A stretch of DNA of 64,000 bases from Fragum whitleyi. Lineage: Eukaryota > Mollusca > Bivalvia > Cardiida > Cardiidae. Positions 42,768 through 53,765 of the stretch are shown here, one piece after another. The translations under genes were made by a program, and so were the position numbers. The notes under the pieces are model-generated. The model worked only from the letters and a program-made list of their open reading frames with translations. It made no database searches and was not told the DNA's origin. The stretch spans positions 28,891,114 to 28,955,113 of the forward strand of contig OX411547.1 in assembly GCA_948146395.1 (NCBI GenBank). The letters run 5' to 3'. Position 1 is the first letter of the stretch; each line of letters begins with the position of its first letter.

Positions 42768-43984
42768 GGGGTTAGATGATGTCTTGCTCACAGAGAGTGG
42801 GCTCTAACAAAATACATACCCTGCTCAGTAGTAATTAAGTTGCTCTTATGAAAGAGAGCACATATTCCAAGTTTTGAGGGAATGTCTTCAGTAATACCAA
42901 ATATCAAAGTAAATGATGCCATATTCATCATTGACCACTTGGTTGCTGGACATCAAGAACATAGAGAGTGCTTAAAGTTGGAGATAGTGTGCTAGGCTAC
43001 CCATCCTGTTGACACATAGTTGGGATCAACAGTTTCGTTGGTTTGAATAGATAATAACATTTTGTCGATTTTCTACCAAAATCTAGTAACAAGGAGATTT
43101 TAGCAGAACACCAACGATTTGCTTTTAATAGTTTAACTGATATGGCTGAAGCACCTAACCATGGATTTCTGCTATTTCTTTCACAAGCACAACCGCAATA
43201 TCTTGTGTAATATATGACTTCATAAATCTTTTTAAAATGGCATCACACCTGATACAAACATATTCCTTGTTGTAAGTTAGCAATAATAAAGGAAGCTTTT
43301 TTTACTTGTTACCCCCAACTGTTAAAATTCAGGAAAGCATTTCCTGGCAAAATTGCGAAATTCAATTTGTCTGTCTGAAAATGCAGCTTTACTGACAGTA
43401 ATGCAGGGCTGTCGATAACAGGGCTTTCTTTTTTTTGTCTGCAATTCAAAATATCTTTGTTATTACTCATTTAGACCCCCATGTTGTGGTTCATTAAATA
43501 TTACACAAAATATAGATTGATCAAGCTGCAAACAATTTTCAAAGTTTGGAACCTAGGTTTCAATTCTGTGTGCATACTTATGGTTCTTTCTTAATTTTGA
43601 AGCAATTTCAAATCTACTCTTACATTGTACATGTTGGTTACTACCAAAATCATTATGATCCCAGTCTATTAGCTAGTTTTATCAATGATTTATGACATGG
43701 CTGGGTGGTGCCTAGGTAACAGTTCATTGCATTTTTTAAGGCTGATATAAAACAGCTTTTCCAAAATAATTATAGATAGGCTACAAAATATATATTTGAC
43801 TTTAAATCAGTGTTACGTTACCCTAAACCAATTACAACTACCACTTGACAAAGCTGAAGTCACAAAAGATGTTTTCTTTTTTGCTTGTTAATTTTCCATT
43901 TTAAGATAGTTAATAACACAGCAAGCACACAGTGGCTTTTAACACATCATAGAGGTGTCAATACTGCATGGGGTCAAAACTAAG
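42768..43984. other. unassigned sequence
   Basis: AT-rich. A trace of SINE body around 43140-43200 (acctaaccatggatttctg). No splice-bounded exon found. Confidence 0.35.
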
Positions 43985-44213
43985 AAAACCCAAAATGCCT
44001 AAATTTTAGGAACTTTTTGAGACTTCTCTAATTTTAGGTGAATTTCCTCTAAACAATCAATGATTGTTTAGAGGAAATTTACCTAAAATTTTAGGGAAAC
44101 AGCACTAAAAGACATCAATTTTAATGTTTTTTTAAACCAGAAAAAACATACTTAATAAAAGCTCCCTGACCATGTTATGTAAATCTCACAGGAGCATTTA
44201 TTAGGAGAAATAT
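43985..44213 (+). mobile_element. fold-back MITE, family D
   Basis: The central palindrome (aggtgaatttcctctaaaca / tgtttagaggaaatttacct, 44036-44086) is the best preserved of the four copies. Right end tttattaggagaaatatg. Confidence 0.85.
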
Positions 44214-44301
44214 GATATCTGACTTTCAATCTTAGCTTTAGGACTAATTTCAAAAGATATTTTAGAATAATTTAAAAGGCCAACTCTCTATTTGTTGATG
44301 A

Positions 44302-44608
44302 GCCAGGCTTTGCTCAGTGGTAACACCTAGGGCTGCCAATACAGGGGTCATGTGTTTGAACCCAAACTTGGCCAACTTTCATCCAACATTTGACAAAAGT
44401 CAATGTGACATGGGTTATTTGTCTGTCACCAATGGGTGTATTATGAATTTTACAAGCAAAAGAGATGTGCAGCTGATGGCTCAGATAAAATGTTTGTACT
44501 GGTGAGCGAAAACAAGAGAACATGGGTAGATGCACCTGCCATTGGGATATAACTGCAATAATCTTGTAAGTGGCACAAAAACCCTATACAAACAAACAAT
44601 TCTAAATT
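44302..44608 (+). mobile_element. SINE with a different tRNA-like head
   Basis: The head contains gctttgctcagtggtaacac and gtgtttgaaccc. The body has 'gtctgtcaccaatgggtg' and the tail is (caaa)n. The head sequence differs from 38005-38274, so this may be a sister subfamily sharing the 3' body. Confidence 0.65.
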
Positions 44609-44900
44609 TCTTTATTCCACAGCGAGTGTGTATGAACTGAAGGAATGCCTATTTCTATTCCAGTCCAAAAAGGAGACAAATGATGCGACATTTTCTCATT
44701 ATAGTTTAACAAAAAATATTTATATTCAATTACATCCATGCCTAATTGAATTTAACTGCATTTTTGTTAAGCTTTTTACATCAAATTAAGTTTTTATTGT
44801 CATTGAATATCTATTTTACTTAAGTGCTATTCTACTGAAAAGAGCCACAAAATTTCGGCCCTTATTCTAGAAATGTTAAGCACTTGAGTTTGAAAATTAA

Positions 44901-45121
44901 CCCTTTGCTGTTTAATCCCTGCTTTTTACGTGCCTGTGATTTTATGATTGAGAAAACATTGTGAAAAAAGAAGAAATTGCTCTTGGCAAGCAATTTCTTC
45001 TTTTTCCACACTATTTTCTACCCTACTGAATGGTTATTTTTCAAATTAAATCCACTTTAAATTTTCGTCTGCAAAACCTTTAAATTTGGACAGGTCCAAA
45101 ATTTTGTAAAACAGGAAAGGG
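44901..45121 (+). mobile_element. TTAA-flanked MITE, family 1, copy 7
   Basis: ccctttgctgtttaatccct ... aaacaggaaaggg, ttaa at 44897-44900 and 45122-45125, 221 bp. Confidence 0.94.
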
Positions 45122-45157
45122 TTAAGGAATGTATATTCTCCTTTAGATTCATTAATA

Positions 45158-45580
45158 GTGTTGGGCAATCAGTTTCAAATCACGAAGATAATCGGTTTTT
45201 AGTTGGAAGAATAAATCAACTTATGATTAATTGTATAATCATATTTTTAGAAATTAATACAGCACTCCCAGATCTATTTCTTGAAGAATAGAATGTGAAA
45301 GCTTAGTTAAAATTCATGACCTAAAGACTCTTTCTGCAGATTTTTCTACTAACTTCATGGCTCAGCATGAAACAGTTATAAATGCCTATAAACATATAGG
45401 CATTTACAACTGTTTAAAGCTAAGCCATCAAACTGATGTCGATTTCAAAAACAATATACAATGGCTAACATTTATGTGTTAGGACCCGATAAATCTATTA
45501 CGAAATTTCTTAGTCAATTATCACAATTGCAAGCCAAAACCAACTGATTATTGTTTATAATCAATTAATCTGCCCATCAC
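45158..45580 (-). mobile_element. composite MITE carrying the 70-bp hairpin, copy 2 (hAT-like ends)
   Basis: Ends gtgttgggca and tgcccatcac are inverted. AGTGxTGGGC ends recall hAT elements, but I see no 8-bp duplication. Reverse-complement relative of 30505-30850, with the hairpin at the same internal site. Confidence 0.75.
45358..45427. repeat. 70-bp hairpin repeat inside the composite MITE
   Basis: tggctcagcatgaaacagtt ... aactgtttaaagctaagcca. Confidence 0.92.
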
Positions 45581-46384
45581 TTACTAAAAGTAAAAAGACC
45601 AAGTCTCTTTAAAATGAGAAACAGTGAAAAGAATCTGAGTCTGTCAGAATTAGGAGAGTTATGTAAAAGATCTTCAAATAAAATCTTAAATCAACACCCT
45701 TTATCTGCCATCAACATGGCTGCTCACTTTTGAAAATGAAAGGATCATTCTGATTGGTCTGGCAGCTTATCAGTGTCAATCAGAAGCTTTCACTCCCTGT
45801 CTGTATCAGATATCAAGTCTGAAACAAGCATCTGAATAACAATGATTAGCTAGCCTGTCAAGTGTGTCTGGAGCATTTGCATACAAGAACATACACAGCT
45901 ATATTTGAACCTTTTCTTTAAAGCCAAACAATTCTTAAGTTTTATTCATTTTGTTTTAAGCAAGACTTTGAAAATGTTTTGTATTTCAGGAAAATTCCAG
46001 GCAACTAGCATGATCAATGAGCACTAAGTACCTTTGGGGCGCAAATTCAGAATAGGATTGAAGACTACCTTTCTGAATTTGATTTCCAGATGGTCCAATG
46101 GACTTACATCAGAGACTCGCAACACCTTTGTAGCTCAAAACCATGTAGGAGTGTGTATGTTTGAACCCCCTTTACAGAAATTCTGGATCTGCCTTTGTAT
46201 TTAGTTGATAAAATAAATCTATGGAAAGTAATCATTGGGTGCCCATGAACCATGCAGCTGCAGGGGGTTATGAGATTTTGGGTACCTGGGTACAAAACTT
46301 CTACTCGTCCTAGCTCAATTACCATGGTAGATCCAAATCAAAAGCTTTCAATAGAATAAAAGTTCTCAAATAAGAGTGCCTGTT
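45581..46384. other. unassigned, with a CCAAT-type motif on minus
   Basis: Minus-strand ccaatcagaa (about 45751-45760) lies about 45 bp upstream of gcagccatgttgatgg. This could be promoter-like, but no transcript start can be shown. No exon is supported. Confidence 0.25.
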
Positions 46385-46625
46385 TATGCCGCCACAAGAG
46401 AATTTTCAACAACTGACACTTTTTACATTTTTTACATGACACAAGCCTAGTGTCACCGAATCACAACAATATTGACAGGGTACATGATGAGAAACATTCT
46501 GCGAAATTTCAAGCAAATCCTTCCATTATTGAAGGAGTTGTGTTAACAAGAAATGGACAGATGGATGTACGGACTCACAACCAAACGGAGATGATACCAA
46601 TATAGAACCACCTCTGACGACATAT
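46385..46625 (+). mobile_element. pearl-like element, short and diverged
   Basis: 'atgccgccacaagaga' start, one unit (gagaaacattctgcgaaatt), 'ggacagatggatgtacgga' tract, right end 'ccaatatagaaccacc'. Confidence 0.5.
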
Positions 46626-47189
46626 ACATAAGATATATGACCCAGTGTGTGACATTTCCAACAATTTTAAGTTTGATCAACCCTGTTGCCCTAAAAGCCT
46701 ATCTTAAAACACCATTGAATTGGGAATTACCAATTTTGTCATGTCCACAGAATTTCTAACTAATGTGACCAAAATCACAATACCTCTGTGGCAACTGAAA
46801 TGTCAAAGCACTTTGCGGATTGCTAAAATCAAGAAATAAGAATAATTTAATTCGGCTCTGTCTGGCAACTAGACTAGGAGTACATCTATAATCAATTATT
46901 ACACGGCAACTCGGAACTCCAGTCTTGTCTTTTTCCTGTGCTCAGATGTACAATTCTTGCAAATGAGAATTTATTTTTCATCTGTCATGCTTGTTTTTAA
47001 TTTCACAGAGATAAAAGACAGATAAATATACAAAATCACTTTCCTCTATGACAATAGTTTTTGAGGAAATATCCCAAGTATAATTTTGATGCAATTATTG
47101 TTCTATTTTGTGAATTATTGTTTCAATAAGCTATGGCCCACTGATAGTTTTTTTTTTACAATCTTTATTTTTTGGACTTGTTGTTACCA
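46626..47189. other. unassigned sequence
   Basis: Starts with one end of the gagcc MITE family (cagtgtgtgacatttccaac, 46643). The rest is AT-rich without recognised features. Confidence 0.35.
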
Positions 47190-48640
47190 TGACAACCAGA
47201 TTAATTAAATGAAATTCAATTCTTTCAAAAAACTTTGGTATAGTTCCACCTAGGGAACATCTCTGCCAAGTTCTATCTTGATTGGCCCAGTGGTTTTGGA
47301 AAAGATTTTTTTCTAAAATTTTCTTAATGTTTTCCCTTTCTGCAACTATGGCAACCAGAGTTTTTGATAAACTAAGTTCTTTAGTAGAGCCTTACTCAAG
47401 AAATATCCCTGCCAAGTTTCATCTTAATTGATTCGGTGATTTAGGAAGGGAAAAAACAAGAGTGCCATCGTCACAAAATACGCCGCCACTTTGCTGCTGT
47501 TTCACAGAAATAATTGTAGACACTACTTATTTTGACAGAACCAAATTGAAAATGACCAAGTTTCATTTAAATCAAGACAAAAAGTTAGGAGAAGTTGCCT
47601 TCACAAGGCTGCAATTTCAATACGCCCCAGGCACTAAGTTTTAAGGGGGCATAATTCAGGGAAATAAATGAGCCAAAAAAATCCTTGATCCATGTACATC
47701 TACAAATTATGGTGATGAAATGGACCAAGTTTCATTTAAATAAAGACAAAAAGTAAGGAGGAGTTGCGTTCAAAAGGCTGCAATTTCAATAAGCCCTAGA
47801 TACTAAGTTTTAAGGGGGCATAATTTAGGGTAAAATTAATGAACCATAAAATCCTTACTTCATGCTGATCTACCAATTTCGGTTATAACATCCACCAAGT
47901 TTCATTTAGATCCAACCAGAAACTTAGGAAGAGTTGCATTCACAAGGCTGCAATTTCAATAAGCCCCAGAGACTAAGTTTTTAAGGGGGCATAACTGAGG
48001 CAATAAGCCCCAGATACTAAGTTTTTAAGGGGCATAACTCAGGCAAAAATCAACGATCCATAAAATCCTTCCTTCATGCACATCCACCAATTGAGGTGAT
48101 AATATTGACCAAGTTTCATTTAAATAAAGACAAAAAGTAAGGAGGAGTTGCGTTGACAAGAAAATTTGACCCAGAGACTAAGTTATCACGGGGCATAACT
48201 CAGGCAAAAATCAACAAACCGTAAAATCCTTCCTTCATGCACATCTACCAATTGAGGTGATAACATTGACCAAGTTTCAAGAAGATCAAGCCAGAATTTT
48301 AGGAGGAGTTGCGTTGACAAGAAAAGTGGACCCAGAGACTAAGTTATCAAGGGGCATAACTCAGGCAAAAATCAACAAACCACAAAATCCTTCCTTCATG
48401 CACATCTACCAATTCAGGTGATCACATTGACCAAGTTTCAAGAAGATCCAGCCAGAAGTTTAGGAGGAGTTGCGTTGACAAGAAAAGTGGACGGACGGAC
48501 GTACGGACGGATGGACGGACGGACAGACAGACAGACATAGGGAGAAGATGACGCCAATATACGTCCGCCTCCGGTGGCGTATAAAAATTGATGATGGAAA
48601 GACAGATGGATGTACAATAGACAGACAGTTATCTCTAAAG
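47190..48640 (+). mobile_element. older pearl-like element interrupted by 47456-48587
   Basis: Units before the insertion share 'tctgccaagttctatcttgattgg' in two shorter blocks (tgccaagttctatcttgat and tgccaagtttcatcttaat). After it, 'gatggaaagacagatggatg' looks like the remaining tract. Confidence 0.55.
47456..48587 (+). mobile_element. pearl-like element, 'gtgccatcgtcac' family, about 6 units
   Basis: acaagagtgccatcgtcaca, 'aatacgccgccac' left end. Units of about 150-190 bp (ctaagttttaagggggcata, 'accaagtttcatttaaat'). (ACGG/ACAG)n at 48490-48536. Right end gtccgcctccggtggcgtat plus aaaaat, matching the left end. Confidence 0.9.
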
Positions 48641-48744
48641 GTCAGCTTAAGCACTTTGTTTGATAGCTTAACCGGAGCAAAGCCAAAACATAACAACATA
48701 AAGGACTGGTCAATAATCTAAGAAGATACAGGACATTTTTCAAA

Positions 48745-48778
48745 TCTTTTTTTTTTTTTTTTTTGGGGGGGGGGGGGT
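48745..48778. repeat. poly-T / poly-G run
   Basis: About 18 T followed by 13 G. Likely a weak point for assembly accuracy. Confidence 0.9.
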
Positions 48779-49219
48779 AAAAAATTGTGGACGATGAAGA
48801 AATTACTTGAAACAAGCTTGATGTCCACAATTTTTCATAAGTATTTTTTCCTTCTGTAGTGTCAAAGATTGGGATTGTATGGGAAACAGGTAGTGTAAAA
48901 AAATTATTTCAATTACAGTTTAAGACAAAATTTTTACATATCCATAGTATTTCAGGAATGTACTTTTGACTCATACTTAAAAAAACTCCTCCCTCCCCAG
49001 ACCATTTCTAAGAGATCAGGGATAAAGTAAAAAGACTGATGTCTAAATATCAAGACCTAATCTGTTATTTATTAGAAACAGACAACTTTCTCTTCTTACA
49101 TTTTATTCAAAAATATCTACATGCCCCTGTCATAGTGAATAAGTAGCATGCCCTACTATCTGTCAATCATAAGTTCCCTGGTCCATTCCTCCACTGTAGC
49201 ACTCATCTTTTTTGACAAT
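48779..49219. other. unassigned, with a small hairpin
   Basis: aaaaattgtggac / gtccacaattttt pair at about 48780-48835. Otherwise featureless. Confidence 0.45.
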
Positions 49220-49411
49220 TTGTCTTCCACTAATTGGTTGAAAATGGTTAACCTATGTTGGATGCAGCTGCAGGCTAGGCAAGAATGTAAGGTAGTTCTC
49301 CTGCAAGAAATACCAGGATCCATTGTTAGGTGCTCCAACGGATGTGACATGACTGAAAGAATGTTAAAAGCGGCATTCAACCACATTCAATTAGACAAAC
49401 AAACAAATTCT
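49220..49411 (+). mobile_element. SINE, 5'-truncated
   Basis: Body from 'ccactaattggttgaaaatgg' style sequence through 'gttaggtgctccaacgg' to a (caaa)n tail. Confidence 0.75.
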
Positions 49412-49742
49412 GCATTCTGAAATTATTTAGACTAGATGGTTGTTGTCTCAGGACAATTGCTGTGATGAGGCAAAAATTTGACCATTAACTTGACCTTTGT
49501 TGACATTAATTTTTTTTTTTATAGTTTTAGTATTTGACCTTGAACTGTGACCTTGCCTTGGAACAATCTGAAAATTTCAAAAAGCACATCTAATTCAGAT
49601 GGCAAATATTTACATCAAGTTACTTTGAAATCCATTTATGATTGTAAGGGATATTGATCTGAAAAAGGTTTCTGTCCTGAAATGATGAAATGAATGCTCT
49701 ACCATTTTCATATATCATTAGGCAGTATATGTATGAACTTAA

Positions 49743-49947
49743 CCCTTGTCATGCTGAATTAAAAACCATGGCAAAATTATATATAAATCAAAGTGCTGAA
49801 ACCTCTGTATTTCCTAATTGTGAGACAGCATTTGATTTTGAAAATATTATTTCTGAAACTTTTCGGGTTTAAAAAGGAAAAACAGGTTGTATGGAATAAG
49901 ATCAGACTGCACATATGTGCAGGCTGATGTTTGTCCATACCTCCTCC
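49743..49947. mobile_element. MITE family 2, right end lost
   Basis: ttaa then cccttgtcatgctgaatt on the left. Palindrome gcacatatgtgcaggctgat near 49910. The pearl-like element at 49950 replaces the right end. Confidence 0.8.
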
Positions 49948-49949
49948 CA

Positions 49950-50228
49950 TACCCCCACTAAGAGCAGGTCAATGGCAATCTTTGACAATCATCAAAGAGC
50001 AATTACTCAAAAAAAATGATTAGTTGAGTTATAATTCTTTTCACACTGCACTTCCTAAACAGATCTATCAACCTGTTAAGTTTCATGATTCTAGCTAGCA
50101 TCCTTTTTTAGGTATGCTCAAAACAACAAAATGGTCTATGGACGGACAGACGAATGGACAGACCTACCAACCAACTGACGAGTGCAAAGCAATAAACCCC
50201 ATCTTCTTCAAAGGGGGGCATAATAAGG
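49950..50228 (+). mobile_element. pearl-like element, relative of 18619-20438
   Basis: 'taagagcaggtcaatggc', 'cacactgcacttcc', 'gttaagtttcatgattctag', then ggacggacag and right end 'aaccccatcttcttc' with ggggggcataataa. Confidence 0.8.
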
Positions 50229-50336
50229 CAACCCTAGTTATTAAGCAGGGACCATAAGGCAATTTTAGAAGTACTATGTAATTTAAAAGCTGTACTGCTT
50301 TGCTGTTCATAAGAGAGAAAGTTTGGTGTAGTATTA

Positions 50337-52193
50337 CACTGCAACTCCATTAAAACGCTGTGGTAGGGGTCCAAGAAATGAAACAGCGGAAGAAGTGGAT
50401 GTATCTGCTACAACGCTGTACCCCCCTGCCGCCGCCGATCCCCCCCCCTCCCGCGGTGAACAATAACGTACCGCGGAAACGTAACAGACACAGGGTCAAT
50501 ATTGATAACGATAGGCCTATCGGATATCTAAATATACATGTACATATTTAGGCCATCGTATTTTATATTTTAAAACTCGGCAATGAATTGAAGAACAAAA
50601 GCTGTTTATTACTTTGGTATTTTTTATTTTAAGATCGTTTTGTTGTCCCTAAGCTAAACAAAACTATCTTTCATAAAGTAATCTAGTTTGTAGGGTAAAA
50701 AGATCGCAGACTCCTCTTAGTTCTCTGAATCCCGATTTCTCGGGCCTACCCGCCCGGTAGCTGAGAAACACCGATAACAACTATCTCAAAAGGGTAAAGT
50801 TAGTAAAATCCATAAATTTTCATAAGATCAACAACTTTCATATTTTAAATATTGTCTTCTGGAAAATAGGAGAAAATAATTATCCACGCAATCAAAATAA
50901 ACAATACCCTACGTCAGATCAAAACTATACCAAAGTAATCGAATCTCTCGGAGTACAGGAACGCATGCTTCGATTAGCGAGAAAAAGTGCCGTAAATTCA
51001 ATTAAATGAATCTGTAGCTACGACATTTTGATCGCCGGTTTGCGGAGATAAGCTAATCCATTTAATACATCATCTTCACGAGTCAAGGGATATCGAAAGC
51101 TTCTTCTCGAAAACCGTTTGTAAAACGTTCGTAACCCTTGGTTTGACAAGATGTTAATTCGCGGCTATGATTATTAGATAGTAGATCGTCAGGAATGAAA
51201 GTCTTGACGAATGCGAAGCGACGCGGTCACCATCAGTTTCGCGCCAAATTTAGTGTCTCTCGCGGGAAATGTAGGTTTAAATATAGCTTCCTGTTTAAAC
51301 TTAATGAAGTTGTCTATTTAGTGAGAGATAGGAATCAACGATAATAATTCATTTGAATTTTCAAACATGACTATAATATGAATAAGTTTAATAAAAAAGA
51401 AACAAAATTTAGTCATATATTTACAAAAAACGTAATATTTATAAGAAAATTCAACGGGATTGGCAAAGGGAGGTAATAAACCAATAAATTGGGTAAGGGG
51501 CAAGTCGCTTTTTGAATCGTTTGTCAACAGCGGTAAATGTTCAAGATTTGAGAATATAAAACGAGATAAGCTTATCTTGCGAAAACACGGCTTCTTCTGA
51601 AATTTATTAACTTGGATTTAATCGCATGCAAGCTAGACTTTTCGGTGTCCAATTGCGTCCCTACCGTCGACAAAGCGCAGTTAGTAGCGCGCCGGACTGT
51701 CAATATTGGGATTCCGTGCTTCTCCGACGGCGGCACTCATTCTTTCTGACTATAAGTCACTCACCCATGGGTTACTAATTGTAGACCTATGTGACATAGC
51801 AGTTTGTGGTTTGGAAAAGATGTGACAGTATTACTCGTGATCGAATTCGGTACTCCAGTGGTAGTGATATAGGCTAACTATGGGCCTACGTCTGTCAGCA
51901 ATCAAACTAGCCATTTCTCTCTGACCTGAGGCATTTATCGCCACCACTGCTCCGCGGGAGGTGTGAAAAAACAATTGTATTGATTTACCTGGCTTCGCTC
52001 AATATCGATTTTTATCTCAGCGTTTTCACCCTTCGATCTAAAATCGCGATCAACACAGCGTTAACGGCGGATCGGGAAACATCACAGCAGCATCCCAAAA
52101 TGGTCGACCCCCCCAAATTTCGGGAGCCAAGCGGACCCCGCGTTATAATGGATTTAGCGCTCTAACAGATTTCGTTATAATGGAGTTGCAGTG
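50337..52193. mobile_element. TA-flanked DNA transposon, 1.86 kb, non-autonomous (pogo/Tigger-like)
   Basis: Left end cactgcaactccattaaaac and the complement of the right end cactgcaactccattataac differ at one base in 20. TA flanks both sides (50335-50336, 52194-52195). 'gttataatgga' recurs subterminally. The interior is richer in CG than its surroundings but has no transposase frame. A degraded SINE lies at 51661-51850. Confidence 0.88.
51661..51850 (+). mobile_element. SINE, diverged, nested
   Basis: Head 'aaagcgcagttagtagcgcg' and body 'ctcacccatgggttacta', 'gtagacctatgtgacatagc'. Confidence 0.6.
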
Positions 52194-52260
52194 TATTTTT
52201 TTCTATGTAAGTTGATGCCTGACTATTGGAAAAAACATTTGCATGATATCATCCCTTTTC

Positions 52261-52317
52261 TGCTAAAAACTCCTAACTACAGCTTCATACAAGCTGTAGT
52301 TACGAGGTTTTAGCAGA
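52261..52317. repeat. hairpin with 25-bp arms
   Basis: tgctaaaaactcctaactac and 'agctt' pair with aagctgtagttacgaggttt and 'tagca' around a 5-7 base loop. Confidence 0.92.
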
Positions 52318-53061
52318 ACAATGACAATATTCGTCATTCTCCATAAAGTTTTGTACCCAAAAGAAGCTCAATTTCAGCCACAGTCTTCCGTCGACACCTT
52401 TCAATTTTGACGGCTTAAAATTCTGTTGTCTAGAAATAGCTTTAAACAACATTGATTATTTATACGGCAAAGATAACATTTTGCCAACATCGCATTTTTC
52501 CAGACACATTATATCACTGAGGAAGAACCTATTTCCGATTTGCTACAAGACATAATTGTCACCCATCTCCAAATATTAACTAAAGCCCCGACAAAATGGA
52601 TAAAAGCAGAAAATAATGACAAAAACGTCTCGCCACGAAAATGATTAATTAACATCACATACATAGCTCATAGGAGAGAGATTGGGTCCTGGATAGACAG
52701 GGAGAGTAGATTAACCCCTTGACATAAAACCCCAAATTCGTTACCTTGGCCATATCTCTCTAGTATGTTTACCATAACAAGAGCAATAATCCTCAATAAC
52801 AACAGAGGTAACTCTGAATGCAATTTTTTGTAAGAATTATGCCCCTTTTCCAACTTTTATCTTTTTCATTTATAATCCAGCACCTTCAAGACATCCACTG
52901 GAGGTCTGCCTGTTCAATTTGATATTACGGCGAGCATTTGACTATAAAATTTTAATCTAAAGTAGAAGTTGACACACATTATTTAGCTTGAATGTTCTTT
53001 TGTTCACTGGCTTGAAATGATTACCAGAAAATTATCAAATACATCTTAAAATCTGAAATAT
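52318..53061. other. unassigned sequence
   Basis: Contains fragments of pearl-like units near 52690-52860 (ttatgccccttttccaact). No exon supported. Confidence 0.35.
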
Positions 53062-53366
53062 CATATTTCCTCTAATAATAGCGCCCTCTCTGATAGTAGC
53101 ACCCCTACATTTTTACTATTAAGTAAACCCACTTCAAATGCCTGAATTCTATGAACTTTTTGAGACTTCCTCTCTGATTTGAGGTAAATTGCCCTTCAAC
53201 ATCCATTAATATGATTGTTTAGAAGAAATTCACCTCAAATTAAAGGGAAAATGGCCTAAAATACATCAATTTTAATGATTTTTTAAATCAGAAAATGCAT
53301 ACTAAATTATCGCTCCCTGACCATGTTATGAGTAGCCCCCAGTAGTGTTTATTAGGAGAAATATGG
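53062..53366 (-). mobile_element. fold-back MITE, family D, longest copy
   Basis: tcatatttcctctaataata and tttattaggagaaatatgg are loosely inverted ends. The central hairpin and 'tctgatagtagcacccctac' define the family. About 305 bp. Confidence 0.85.
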
Positions 53367-53494
53367 TAGGTTGTTTACTAGTGATTAGCCTGTATAGAGA
53401 ATGTGAGGACAATCTTTTTGAAGCACAGTATATTTAGATGTAAATTATCTTTATTGAAAATACATGAATTTTAGAATTTCGCAATTCTTTTCAT

Positions 53495-53765
53495 AGGCCT
53501 AGTGAAGATTTTGAAATTTATGCGCACGCAGAAGGGACCACCAAAGAATAAATAGAATAAAGGCAATATGTGGACTGTGACGAGAAATGAATGCCCTCTG
53601 TCAACTCCTTTTTAATGATATGAGCATTGGTAAATAATCAAAACATTGTAACTATAGCTTCAATAAGCTGTAGCTTCGATGTTATGATCATTCATCAACA
53701 ATATTTTTTGAAAGAGGATTTGTTCTATTACACACTTGTGTAATGTGCATAATGGTAGTTATGCC
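53495..53765. mobile_element. fold-back MITE, family M, copy 3
   Basis: 'accaccaaagaataaatag', aacattgtaactatagcttc / 'aagctgtagcttcgatgtt' hairpin, 'atgatcattcatcaac'. Confidence 0.82.

Noticed and set aside
46086..46150. Plus-strand exon beginning MVQWTYIRDSQHLCSS
   Set aside because: No donor before a stop after 24 codons, and the surrounding sequence looks like a degraded repeat.
48745..48778. Poly-T/poly-G run as a regulatory G-quadruplex element
   Set aside because: A simple homopolymer run, probably slippage-derived and possibly mis-assembled. No context supports function.
50337..52193. CpG island or promoter of a gene
   Set aside because: The CG-richer block coincides with a transposon bounded by inverted repeats and TA duplications.
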